Shown here: in pieces, positions 1 to 6,015 of the stretch | How positions within the stretch are numbered: the stretch's first letter is position 1 | Layout of the letters: each line of letters opens with the position of its first letter | DNA from: Ignavibacteria bacterium RBG_16_34_14 | Lineage (GTDB): Bacteria > Bacteroidota > Ignavibacteria > Ignavibacteriales > Ignavibacteriaceae | Length of the DNA stretch: 36,555 nt | Direction: 5' to 3' | Assembly: GCA_001802865.1 (NCBI GenBank) | Contig: MHAF01000082.1 | Location: forward strand, 1 to 36,555 | Notes under the pieces: generated by a model | What the model was told of the DNA's origin: nothing | Database searches by the model: none | The model's input: the letters and a program-made list of their open reading frames with translations, nothing else | Made by a program: the position numbers and the translations under genes

Positions 1-2
1 AA

Positions 3-1070
3 TTAAATGAGCCTGATATTCAGTTCCTAAAGATATTCAGAAAAGATTTTTCACAGGCTGATTATATTCTTTCAACAAATCAATTCCAGATGTTATCTGT
101 ATCCTCTTCACAGTTTAGTCAAACATATCTTAAACCATATTTTATTGGGAATAAATCCTGGTATCATATTACAATTTCATCTTCTAAAGATGATGGAACA
201 ATTAATTTTTATTGTAACGGTACATTGGTTGCAAAAAATCAGTTGCCACCACTATTTAAAGAAAGCGATCTGAAATTAGTTTTTAGCAATTCAGCAAAGG
301 ATAAAGCTTATATAATTGATCTTTTAAGAATTATTGATCTTAATAACTCTGTTAACCTTTCTTTTAACAGCAGGCATTCAATTAATTTCAGTTCTGACAG
401 CTCTTCACTCGCAGCGATTTATAAATTTGATTCTTCAAATGAATTCCTAACAGAAAGTAAAAACGTAAAGCTTGAGTTTTCTAATATTAAATTTGTAAAA
501 TCCGACGCACCTCTGTTTGCCAAATCTCCTGAATTGAATATTGTTCTGCTTGGAAATTCTTATGAACTTGAATGGAAAGGCGGCGATTACAAACAGGCTC
601 AAAATTATATTCTGGAAAAATCATCTGGAAATAATCCTTATATACAGATTCATTCTGTTCAGGCAGATAATGCACAAGAAAAATCATATTCTTTTATAGA
701 TGTTCCCGATGAAAATTCAGAGGTTATTTATTACAGGGTTAAGCAGCAGAATTATGATGGCTCGGTTGTTTATTCTTCGCAAGTTAAGGTTGGACAAGGA
801 ACAAAAGAACCTTTTGCAATAGGACAGAATTACCCTAATCCTTTTAATCCTAAAACAAGTATTGAAATTGATGTGATTGAAGATTCTGAAATTGAAATAA
901 CAATATACAGTCTGGATGGAAGAGAGATTTCAAAATTGTATAAAGGATTTCTTTCAAAAGGATTGCACAAATTTGATTTTGACGGTGAGGGACTTCCTTC
1001 GGGGATTTATCTATTTAAAGTTGAAGCACCGAACTTTGCACAAACCAAGAAGATGATTTTAACAAAATGA
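3..1070 (+). CDS. Secreted LamG-like protein with T9SS sorting domain (5' truncated)
   Basis: The reading frame is open from the window edge, so the true start lies upstream and about 355 residues are visible. The part with WYHITISSSKDDGTINFY and NGTLV resembles a LamG/concanavalin-A-like beta-sandwich. A fibronectin-III-like stretch follows (ELEWKGGDYKQAQNYILEKS to YYRVKQQNYDGSVVYSSQVK). The last 80 or so residues form a type A type IX secretion sorting domain: GQNYPNPFNPKTSIEI, then SGIYLFKVEA and a basic end KKMILTK. Proteins with this tail are exported by Sec and then moved to the surface or medium by the T9SS, which removes the tail. The substrate is unknown. The gene ends 61 bp before comM and is unrelated to it in function. 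Confidence 0.85.
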   Translation, partial: LNEPDIQFLKIFRKDFSQADYILSTNQFQMLSVSSSQFSQTYLKPYFIGNKSWYHITISSSKDDGTINFYCNGTLVAKNQLPPLFKESDLKLVFSNSAKDKAYIIDLLRIIDLNNSVNLSFNSRHSINFSSDSSSLAAIYKFDSSNEFLTESKNVKLEFSNIKFVKSDAPLFAKSPELNIVLLGNSYELEWKGGDYKQAQNYILEKSSGNNPYIQIHSVQADNAQEKSYSFIDVPDENSEVIYYRVKQQNYDGSVVYSSQVKVGQGTKEPFAIGQNYPNPFNPKTSIEIDVIEDSEIEITIYSLDGREISKLYKGFLSKGLHKFDFDGEGLPSGIYLFKVEAPNFAQTKKMILTK

Positions 1071-1131
1071 AAAATTTATGGGGGCTTCACAGTAACGCAA
1101 TTCTTTTTAAGCAGCAGATATGTAGGTAAGT

Positions 1132-2670
1132 ATGCTTTCAAAAATCTTTTCAAGTGCTACTTATGGAATTGATGCTTACCTTATTGAGGTTGAAACTCAT
1201 GTTGAAAAGCAGGTTCCAGGATTTATAATAGTTGGTTTACCTGATAATGCAGTTAAAGAAAGCAGGGAGAGAGTTACTGCTGCAATCAAAAACAGTGGGT
1301 TTGAATTTCCTATTAAAAAAATTACAATAAATCTTGCACCCGCAGATATTAAAAAAGAAGGGAGTGCTTTCGATCTTTCAATTGCAATTGGAATTCTTTC
1401 AGCTATTGAAAAAGTAGAGGAGAGTATGCTGGGAGATTCTGTTTTGCTTGGTGAACTTTCTCTTGATGGTTTACTTCGTCCAATTAAAGGAGCTTTATCA
1501 ATTTCTGTTGAAGCTAAGAAAAAGGGAATGAAAAGAATTATCCTACCCAAAGAATCTGCAAATGAAGCGGGAATTGTTGATGGAATTGAAGTTTATGGAA
1601 TGGAGAATCTTTTTGAAGTAGTACAATTCCTTAACGGAGAAATTGAAAAGGTACCCATAAAAACTGATAAGGATGAAATTTTCTCACAGATCAATAATTA
1701 TCAATTAGATTTTTCTGATGTTAAAGGACAGGAGAATGTAAAAAGAGCTTTAGAAGTTGCTGCTGCAGGAGGTCACAATATTATAATGATAGGTCCTCCC
1801 GGCTCAGGTAAAACAATGTTAGCAAAAAGAATTCCCTCAATCCTTCCTCCATTAACATTTGATGAAGCACTCGAAACAACAAAAATTCATTCTGTTGCGG
1901 GGATTTTGCAGAAGGAAAAAGCATTGATTACAGAAAGGCCATTCAGAAGTCCGCATCATACAGTTTCTGATGCTGCCCTTGTTGGAGGTGGTTCTTTTCC
2001 TCGACCAGGAGAAGTTTCTTTTGCTCATTACGGAGTTTTATTTCTTGATGAACTTCCAGAATTCAAAAAAAATGTACTTGAGGTTTTAAGACAGCCGCTT
2101 GAAGATGCAAAAGTAACAGTAAGCCGCTCAAAACTTTCATTGGAATTTCCGGCTAATTTTATGCTTGCGGCGGCTATGAATCCTTGTCCATGCGGCTATT
2201 TCACAGACCCAAATAAAGAGTGTACTTGTTCCCCACCCATAATTCAAAGGTATATGGCTAAAATTTCGGGACCTTTATTAGATAGAATAGATATTCATAT
2301 AGAAGTTCCAGCTGTCAAGTATAAAGAATTGTCATCTAACAATAAAAGTGAAACTTCATCTGAAATAAGAAAAAGAGTTATTAATGGAAGAAAAATTCAG
2401 TTAAAAAGATTTACCGGGATGAAAAACATTTTTTGTAATGGGGATATGGGGACAAAAGAAATCCGTCAATTTTGCAGTCTTGATTCTGCCAGTGCAGAAT
2501 TATTAAAAATGGCAATGACAAAGCTCGGTCTTTCAGCAAGAGCTTATGACAGAATATTAAAAGTAAGCAGAACAATTGCAGATTTAGAGCAATCTGAGAA
2601 TATATTACCATCTCATATCAGCGAAGCCATTCAATACAGAAGTTTAGACAGAGAATTGTGGAATCACTAA
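1132..2670 (+). CDS. comM: YifB/ComM family Mg-chelatase-like AAA+ ATPase
   Basis: This is a full-length 512-residue member of the YifB/ComM family, hexameric helicases that in naturally competent bacteria promote branch migration of incoming DNA. The N-terminal ChlI-like domain begins with [19 protein letters not shown] and [19 protein letters not shown]. Walker A is GPPGSGKT at residues 221-228 and Walker B is FLDE at 304-307. The cysteine pairs C352/C354 and C364/C366 ([15 protein letters not shown]) are typical of YifB. The C-terminal Mg-chelatase helical domain ([20 protein letters not shown]) is intact. The ATG follows AGGTAAG. The role in DNA uptake is known for some relatives only and is inferred here; Walker motifs and overall length make the family call firm. 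Confidence 0.95.
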   Translation: MLSKIFSSATYGIDAYLIEVETHVEKQVPGFIIVGLPDNAVKESRERVTAAIKNSGFEFPIKKITINLAPADIKKEGSAFDLSIAIGILSAIEKVEESMLGDSVLLGELSLDGLLRPIKGALSISVEAKKKGMKRIILPKESANEAGIVDGIEVYGMENLFEVVQFLNGEIEKVPIKTDKDEIFSQINNYQLDFSDVKGQENVKRALEVAAAGGHNIIMIGPPGSGKTMLAKRIPSILPPLTFDEALETTKIHSVAGILQKEKALITERPFRSPHHTVSDAALVGGGSFPRPGEVSFAHYGVLFLDELPEFKKNVLEVLRQPLEDAKVTVSRSKLSLEFPANFMLAAAMNPCPCGYFTDPNKECTCSPPIIQRYMAKISGPLLDRIDIHIEVPAVKYKELSSNNKSETSSEIRKRVINGRKIQLKRFTGMKNIFCNGDMGTKEIRQFCSLDSASAELLKMAMTKLGLSARAYDRILKVSRTIADLEQSENILPSHISEAIQYRSLDRELWNH

Positions 2671-2718
2671 GTTTTGATAAGTATTAGAACATCTCCCAAT
2701 CAATTTATTATCAAATAT

Positions 2719-2747
2719 TTGCATTTTTTTGTAAATAGGGATATATT
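2719..2747 (+). promoter_or_regulatory. Predicted promoter of tRNA-Tyr
   Basis: A TTGCAT element at 2719-2724 lies 17 bp before TATATT at 2742-2747. Transcription would begin around 2754, about 14 nt before the tRNA. The same TATATTT -10 with a 17-bp spacer precedes rpsL and the GAF gene, which supports the reading. Inferred from sequence only. Confidence 0.5.
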
Positions 2748-2767
2748 TACGGCTCGTTTCTAAAACC

Positions 2768-2851
2768 GGGCGGACGCCGGAGTTGGAGAGCCGGGGCGGA
2801 CTGTAAATCCGTTGGCTAATGCCTTTGGGGGTTCGAATCCCTCGCCGCCCA
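2768..2851 (+). tRNA. tRNA-Tyr (GTA)
   Basis: This is a class II tRNA of 84 nt with a long variable arm (GGC-TAAT-GCC), as expected for bacterial tRNA-Tyr. The acceptor is GGGCGGA against GCCGCCC with discriminator A2851. The D stem is CCGG/CCGG, the anticodon arm is GCGGA-CTGTAAA-TCCGT giving anticodon GTA, and the T arm is GGGGG-TTCGAAT-CCCTC. Two oddities are seen: pair 7-66 is A opposite G, and position 8 is C where U is nearly universal. No CCA is encoded. It heads a Tyr-Gly-Thr array like E. coli tyrU-glyT-thrT. Confidence 0.93.
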
Positions 2852-2882
2852 CTGGCTTGAAAAAGATGAGGTGATTATAGTA

Positions 2883-2921
2883 AAGGGAATATAAAATTTT
2901 AATCGGTTCCCTTATTTTTTT
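2883..2921 (+). terminator. Candidate intrinsic terminator after tRNA-Tyr
   Basis: AAGGGAA (2883-2889) pairs with TTCCCTT (2907-2913). The 17-nt loop contains the self-pairing AAAATTTT. A run of seven T residues follows at 2915-2921. The stem is short and the loop long, so strength is uncertain. If active, it separates tRNA-Tyr from the tRNA-Gly region. Confidence 0.5.
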
Positions 2922-2945
2922 GTTCTTTTTGAAATTGTTTAGAGT

Positions 2946-3008
2946 ACGGGAGTAACTCAGTTGGCTAGAGTCATCCCGCTTAAAGCGGGATTGGTCGCGG
3001 GTTCAAAA
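2946..3008 (+). pseudogene. Truncated tRNA-Gly copy A with replaced anticodon arm
   Basis: From the acceptor strand (ACGGGAG) through the D arm this copy matches the intact tRNA-Gly at 3086 except at position 1; the 26 bases from GGGAG to the base before the palindrome's second position are identical. The 17-nt anticodon arm is replaced by the 19-nt palindrome ATCCCGCTTAAAGCGGGAT (2973-2991). Identity resumes with TGGTCGCGGGTTC and stops inside the T loop, after which unrelated sequence follows. It lacks the T-stem 3' strand and the acceptor 3' strand, so it cannot fold as a tRNA. Confidence 0.85.
2973..2991 (+). repeat. Palindrome replacing anticodon arm (copy A)
   Basis: ATCCCGCTTAAAGCGGGAT is a perfect 9-bp inverted repeat around one central A, foldable as a 7-bp stem with a TTAAA loop. 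An identical copy lies at 3475-3493 and a related one at 3682-3699. Its inner arms TCCCGC and GCGGGA equal six bases of the two acceptor strands of tRNA-Gly, in inverted order. Confidence 0.85.
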
Positions 3009-3085
3009 CATAGAAAAGAAAAAGTATGAACCTAAATTCCTTTAATAATTATGAGTTCTTAAAAATTTTTGATAGAGAAACAGTT

Positions 3086-3159
3086 GCGGGAGTAACTCAG
3101 TTGGCTAGAGTCACAGCCTTCCAAGCTGTTGGTCGCGGGTTCGAGTCCCGTCTCCCGCT
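3086..3159 (+). tRNA. tRNA-Gly (TCC)
   Basis: An intact 74-nt tRNA. The acceptor GCGGGAG pairs fully with CTCCCGC (3152-3158) and the discriminator is T3159. U8 is present, the D stem is ACTC/GAGT, the anticodon arm is ACAGC-CTTCCAA-GCTGT giving TCC, and the T arm is GCGGG-TTCGAGT-CCCGT. CCA is not encoded. It is flanked on both sides by defective copies, and the GIY-YIG gene begins only two bases after it. It corresponds in order and anticodon to E. coli glyT. Confidence 0.96.
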
Positions 3160-3161
3160 CG

Positions 3162-3425
3162 ATGGAATTCAAAGTATATATTCTTAAAAGCGTAAAAGTA
3201 GAAAAATATTATATAGGTTCTACTTCTAATCTTGAAAAAAGAATAGAATTTCATAAAAGTAAAAGAGCAAGGTGGACGAAAATATATCAACCTTGGATTC
3301 TTATACATTCTGAAGAATATAGTACAAGAGCGGAAGCAGTTAAACGGGAAAAATATTTGAAATCCTTTAAGGGAATTTCGGATAAATTAGAGAAAATCAT
3401 AAAAGATAAAAACATAGTTCTTTAA
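3162..3425 (+). CDS. Small GIY-YIG nuclease family protein (UPF0213/YhbQ-like)
   Basis: An 87-residue protein consisting of one GIY-YIG fold. VYI at residues 5-7 and YIG at 17-19 form the signature. R27, H31 (LEKRIEFHKS) and E63 (VKREKYLKS) match conserved active-site positions, so the nuclease looks intact. The start is ATG at 3162: the frame stays open upstream to a TTG at 3129, but that stretch is the 3' half of tRNA-Gly and gives the spurious peptide VAGSSPVSRS. There is no Shine-Dalgarno. tRNA 3' processing after T3159 would leave a leader of only two bases, so translation may be leaderless. Related small nucleases occur next to tRNAs in many FCB genomes; the biological role is not known. 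Confidence 0.88.
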   Translation: MEFKVYILKSVKVEKYYIGSTSNLEKRIEFHKSKRARWTKIYQPWILIHSEEYSTRAEAVKREKYLKSFKGISDKLEKIIKDKNIVL

Positions 3426-3447
3426 AATTTTGGCAAAGCAATAAACG

Positions 3448-3523
3448 ATGGGAGTAACTCAGTTGGCTAGAGTCATCCCGCTTAAAGCGGGATTAGTTGC
3501 GGGTTCGAGTCCCATCTCCCGCT
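3448..3523 (+). pseudogene. Defective tRNA-Gly copy B with replaced anticodon arm
   Basis: Full-length copy of tRNA-Gly. The D arm is identical to the intact gene, the anticodon arm is replaced by ATCCCGCTTAAAGCGGGAT (3475-3493), and a normal T loop and acceptor 3' strand CTCCCGC with T discriminator follow. The 5' acceptor strand is ATGGGAG instead of GCGGGAG, so pair 1 is A opposite C, and the T stem carries a C-A mismatch. If forced into a 5+7+5 arm, the palindrome would show TAA in a CTTAAAG loop, but base damage and a glycine body make a working Leu tRNA unlikely. Confidence 0.8.
3475..3493 (+). repeat. Palindrome replacing anticodon arm (copy B)
   Basis: Identical over 19 nt to the palindrome at 2973-2991, and placed at the same junctions in tRNA-Gly (after GAGTC, before the variable loop). 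Either one copy was duplicated from the other, or the same event happened twice. Confidence 0.85.
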
Positions 3524-3553
3524 CGGGAGTTCAAACCAACTTTGTAGTTTTTT

Positions 3554-3626
<73 letters not shown>

Positions 3627-3656
3627 CACACTATAAGTTCATAAACAAATTGCAAT

Positions 3657-3706
3657 AACTTCGTTCTTGAAGGAAGTGGCCATCCCTTAAAATCGGGATC
3701 AACAGC
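3657..3706 (+). pseudogene. Decayed tRNA-Thr 3' half with palindromic T arm
   Basis: ACTTCGTTCTTGAAGGAAG, then TGGCCA, a palindromic arm and TCAACAGCT align with the anticodon arm, variable loop, T arm and acceptor 3' strand of tRNA-Thr just upstream. Most positions agree outside the T arm and the anticodon loop. The T arm is replaced or remodelled into ATCCC-TTAAAATC-GGGAT (3682-3699). The 5' half is not convincingly recognisable. The homology was judged by eye over about 50 bases, so chance cannot be fully excluded. Confidence 0.55.
3682..3699 (+). repeat. ATCCC...GGGAT palindrome in tRNA-Thr remnant
   Basis: A 5-bp inverted repeat ATCCC/GGGAT around TTAAAATC. Outer bases and the TTAAA core match the palindromes in the two tRNA-Gly copies. 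Confidence 0.6.
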
Positions 3707-3729
3707 TTAACTTAATGTTCATTTACATT

Positions 3730-3757
3730 TTGTTATAACAGGGCATTCCAGTATAAT
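3730..3757 (+). promoter_or_regulatory. Predicted promoter of rpmG-trnW-secE-nusG
   Basis: TTGTTA (3730-3735), a 16-bp spacer and TATAAT (3752-3757) sit about 34 bp before rpmG. The inverted repeat ATTCCA (3745-3750) / TGGAAT (3757-3762) brackets the -10 and could be an operator or chance. This would be the first promoter of the long transcription-translation block. Confidence 0.5.
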
Positions 3758-3790
3758 GGAATTGTATGTTCAATCTAATTAGAAAATAAA

Positions 3791-3940
3791 ATGAGAGAAA
3801 TTATAACCCTCGAATGTACAGTCTGCAAAAGACGTAATTATACAACAACAAAAAATAAAAGACTTCACACCGGCAGAGTTGAATTTAAGAAATACTGCCG
3901 CTGGGATAAAAAGCACACTGTTCATAAAGAGACTAAATAA
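3791..3940 (+). CDS. rpmG: Ribosomal protein L33
   Basis: A 49-residue protein of the large subunit. Its sequence ([20 protein letters not shown], then [17 protein letters not shown]) follows the zinc-ribbon (C+) form of L33. Only three of the four usual cysteines are present: C9, C12 and C36, with D at 39 where a fourth Cys is usual; H42 is nearby and might substitute. It lies between tRNA-Thr and tRNA-Trp and upstream of secE, the place it holds in tuf-rpmG-secE-nusG clusters, but the expected tuf is missing. Translation starts at an ATG with no clear Shine-Dalgarno. Confidence 0.92.
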   Translation: MREIITLECTVCKRRNYTTTKNKRLHTGRVEFKKYCRWDKKHTVHKETK

Positions 3941-3950
3941 ATTGGTAGAT

Positions 3951-4023
3951 ACGTCAGTAGCTCAATTGGTAGAGCAGCGGTCTCCAAAACCGCAGGTTGG
4001 GGGTTCGAGTCCCTCCTGACGTG
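3951..4023 (+). tRNA. tRNA-Trp (CCA)
   Basis: A 73-nt tRNA. The acceptor ACGTCAG pairs fully with CTGACGT (4016-4022), discriminator G4023. The D stem is GCTC/GAGC, the anticodon arm GCGGT-CTCCAAA-ACCGC gives CCA, and the T arm is GGGGG-TTCGAGT-CCCTC. It lies 10 bp after rpmG and 29 bp before secE, a conserved placement, and is probably cut from the shared transcript. Confidence 0.97.
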
Positions 4024-4052
4024 CGGAATTAATTAAATATTGGTTTTTCGGA

Positions 4053-4235
4053 ATGAAAGAAAAAATAATTGGTTTTTTTGAAGATGTAGTTAAAGAAATG
4101 AAGAAGGTTACCTGGCCTTCAAAAGAGGAATTGAAAGAAGCTACAACTGTTGTGATTGTTGTGTGCCTTGTAATTGCCGCTTTTACTTATATAATAGATA
4201 TGATAATCAACCAGGTTTTGAAAGGAATTTTTTAG
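4053..4235 (+). CDS. secE: Preprotein translocase subunit SecE
   Basis: A 60-residue single-span SecE. An amphipathic N-terminal helix leads into the conserved KKVTWPSKEEL motif (residues 17-27), followed by one membrane segment at about 33-55 (TTVVIVVCLVIAAFTYII). SecE clamps and stabilises SecY (encoded at 28984) in the inner membrane. This is the short form found outside Enterobacteria, which have three spans. The stop lies 4 bp before nusG, so the two are probably translationally coupled, as in most bacteria. Confidence 0.96.
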   Translation: MKEKIIGFFEDVVKEMKKVTWPSKEELKEATTVVIVVCLVIAAFTYIIDMIINQVLKGIF

Positions 4236-4239
4236 TTAA

Positions 4240-4782
4240 GTGAATACGGAATTTAAATGGTATGTGGTAAGAACTTTTTCAGGTCATGAAAATAAAGTTA
4301 AGACTTTTCTCGAAGCTGAATTAAAGGATAATGAAAAAATGAGAGATAGAGTACAAGATATCCTTGTTCCAACAGAGAAAGTATTTGAAGTAAAAGATGG
4401 TAAGAAGAAGAGTAAAACAAAAAATTTTTTCCCTGGTTATATATTAGTTCACGCTATTCTGACTGATCAGGTTAAAGAATTCATTCTTAATATTCAATCT
4501 GTTATGGGATTTCTTGGAACAGGCAAGAACCCAAGCCCGCTTCAGCCTGAAGAAGTTAAAAGAATTGTTGGACGCATTACTCAGGATGAAACCGGTGAAA
4601 GAATGGAAACTATCTTCAGAAACGGTGACCTTGTTAAAATAGTTGATGGCCCATTCCACAACTTCAGTGGTACTGTTCAGGAAGTGAATGAAGAAAAGAT
4701 GAAGATAAAGGTAATGGTTTCAATCTTTGGAAGAAAAACTCCTGTTGAAATTGATTTTGTTCAGGCAGAATTAGAAAAATAA
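4240..4782 (+). CDS. nusG: Transcription antitermination factor NusG
   Basis: A 180-residue NusG. The N-terminal NGN domain (KWYVVRTFSGHENKVKTFLE, GYILVHAILT) binds RNA polymerase. The C-terminal KOW domain (GDLVKIVDGPFHNFSGTVQE) contacts Rho or ribosomal protein S10. NusG raises elongation rate and links transcription to translation; both partners RpoB/RpoC and S10 are encoded downstream in this block. The start is GTG, five positions after the secE stop, and gives the normal family N-terminus. Confidence 0.97.
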   Translation: MNTEFKWYVVRTFSGHENKVKTFLEAELKDNEKMRDRVQDILVPTEKVFEVKDGKKKSKTKNFFPGYILVHAILTDQVKEFILNIQSVMGFLGTGKNPSPLQPEEVKRIVGRITQDETGERMETIFRNGDLVKIVDGPFHNFSGTVQEVNEEKMKIKVMVSIFGRKTPVEIDFVQAELEK

Positions 4783-4804
4783 ATTATTTTATTAGGTAAA
4801 TATT

Positions 4805-5230
4805 ATGGCAAAGAAAATTACGGGATTTATAAAGTTACAAATTCCAGCTGGTAAAGCTAACCCTTCTCCTCCAGTAGGACCGGCACTTGGTCAAAAAGGT
4901 GTTAACATTATGGAGTTTTGCAAACAGTTTAATGCGAGAACCAATGATAAAGAAGGTTTGATTATTCCGGTAGTTATAACTGTTTTCTCAGATAAATCAT
5001 TTACATTTATTACGAAAACTCCTCCTGCTGCAATTCTGTTAAAGAAATTAAGTAAAGTTGAAAAAGGTTCTCCTGAATCCAACAGAAATAAAGTTGGAAA
5101 AATTACTAAAGCTCAATTAAAGGAAATCGCTGAATTAAAAATGCCGGATCTAAATGCTTTTGATATTAATCAGGCAATGAGCATGATTGCAGGAACCGCT
5201 AGAAGCATGGGCTTAACTGTAGAAGAATAA
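4805..5230 (+). CDS. rplK: Ribosomal protein L11
   Basis: A 141-residue L11, normal length. The N-terminal domain ([20 protein letters not shown], then [16 protein letters not shown]) is the proline-rich part that contacts the stringent factor and thiostrepton-type drugs. The C-terminal domain binds the GTPase-associated region of 23S rRNA. It forms the stalk base with L10 and L7/L12, encoded just downstream. Only 22 bp separate it from nusG, so it is co-transcribed. Confidence 0.98.
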   Translation: MAKKITGFIKLQIPAGKANPSPPVGPALGQKGVNIMEFCKQFNARTNDKEGLIIPVVITVFSDKSFTFITKTPPAAILLKKLSKVEKGSPESNRNKVGKITKAQLKEIAELKMPDLNAFDINQAMSMIAGTARSMGLTVEE

Positions 5231-5248
5231 AGTAAAACGGATATAAAA

Positions 5249-5941
5249 ATGAAAACTTCAAAAAGAATAAAAACTATTAAAGATGCTGTTGATTTAAATA
5301 AAGAATATTCAATCACTGATGCAGTTAATATTATTAAACAGAATTCCAAAGTAAAATTTAATGAAACTCTTGATTGTGCCATAAGATTAGGAGTTGATCC
5401 CAGACATGCTGACCAAATGGTGAGAGGAACTGTATCTTTACCTTATGGAACAGGAAAGCAAGTTAAAGTTTTAGTAGTTACAAAAACATCTGCTAATGAA
5501 GCTTTAGATGCTGGTGCTGATTATGCTGGTTTTGAAGAATATTTGGAAAAAATTAAAAGCGGATGGGCAGAGATCGATGTTATTGTTGCAACACCTGATG
5601 TAATGGGTGATCTTGGCAGACTTGGAAAAGTTTTAGGTCCTAAGGGTTTAATGCCTAATCCCAAAAGTGGTACAGTAACCCAGAATGTTGTAAAAGCAGT
5701 TAAAGAAGTAAAAGCGGGTAAAATTGAATTCCGTGTTGAGAAAGCCGGTATAGTTCATACTTCACTTGGCAAATTAAACTTTGATACAGATAAATTAGTT
5801 GAAAACACAAAAGCATTTTTTAATACCATAGTTAAATTGAAACCATCTTCAGCAAAAGGACAATATATAAAGAGTGTATTTTTATCAAGCACAATGGGTC
5901 CCGGGTTGAAGATCAATAAAGATGAAATTGCTGTTCATTGA
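5249..5941 (+). CDS. rplA: Ribosomal protein L1
   Basis: A 230-residue L1, normal length, forming the mobile stalk next to the E site. Recognisable blocks include [33 protein letters not shown] and the conserved [17 protein letters not shown]. In many bacteria L1 represses its own rplK-rplA mRNA by binding an rRNA-like site in the leader; no such site is obvious in the 22 bp before rplK. It is 18 bp downstream of rplK. Confidence 0.98.
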   Translation: MKTSKRIKTIKDAVDLNKEYSITDAVNIIKQNSKVKFNETLDCAIRLGVDPRHADQMVRGTVSLPYGTGKQVKVLVVTKTSANEALDAGADYAGFEEYLEKIKSGWAEIDVIVATPDVMGDLGRLGKVLGPKGLMPNPKSGTVTQNVVKAVKEVKAGKIEFRVEKAGIVHTSLGKLNFDTDKLVENTKAFFNTIVKLKPSSAKGQYIKSVFLSSTMGPGLKINKDEIAVH

Positions 5942-5960
5942 ACAGAAAAAGAAATTACGC

Positions 5961-5988
5961 ACTCTATAATGCTTCTACAAAATAGAGT
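5961..5988 (+). promoter_or_regulatory. Hairpin in rplJ leader
   Basis: The 74-nt gap between rplA and rplJ contains ACTCTA (5961-5966) pairing with TAGAGT (5983-5988) around a 16-nt loop. rplJ leaders commonly carry the L10(L12)4 autoregulatory site. Whether this simple hairpin is that site is unproven; no kink-turn motif was identified with confidence. Confidence 0.3.
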
Positions 5989-6015
5989 TAAATAAAAACT
6001 TCTTGTGAGACAAAT

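Noticed and set aside
2673-2715. TTTGATAA/TTATCAAA inverted repeat after comM as a terminator
   Set aside because: AT-only stem, 27-nt loop and no T run directly after it.
3129-3161. N-terminal extension of the GIY-YIG frame to TTG 3129
   Set aside because: These bases are the 3' half of tRNA-Gly; the peptide VAGSSPVSRS is a translation of the tRNA T arm and acceptor.
3111-3308. Reverse-strand frame across tRNA-Gly and the nuclease gene
   Set aside because: Its C-terminal GDGTRTRDQQLGRL is the reverse translation of a tRNA, a familiar artefact.
3448-3523. Functional tRNA-Leu (TAA) reading of tRNA-Gly copy B
   Set aside because: It lacks the long variable arm of tRNA-Leu, has a glycine-type body, an A-C mismatch at the first acceptor pair and a damaged T stem.
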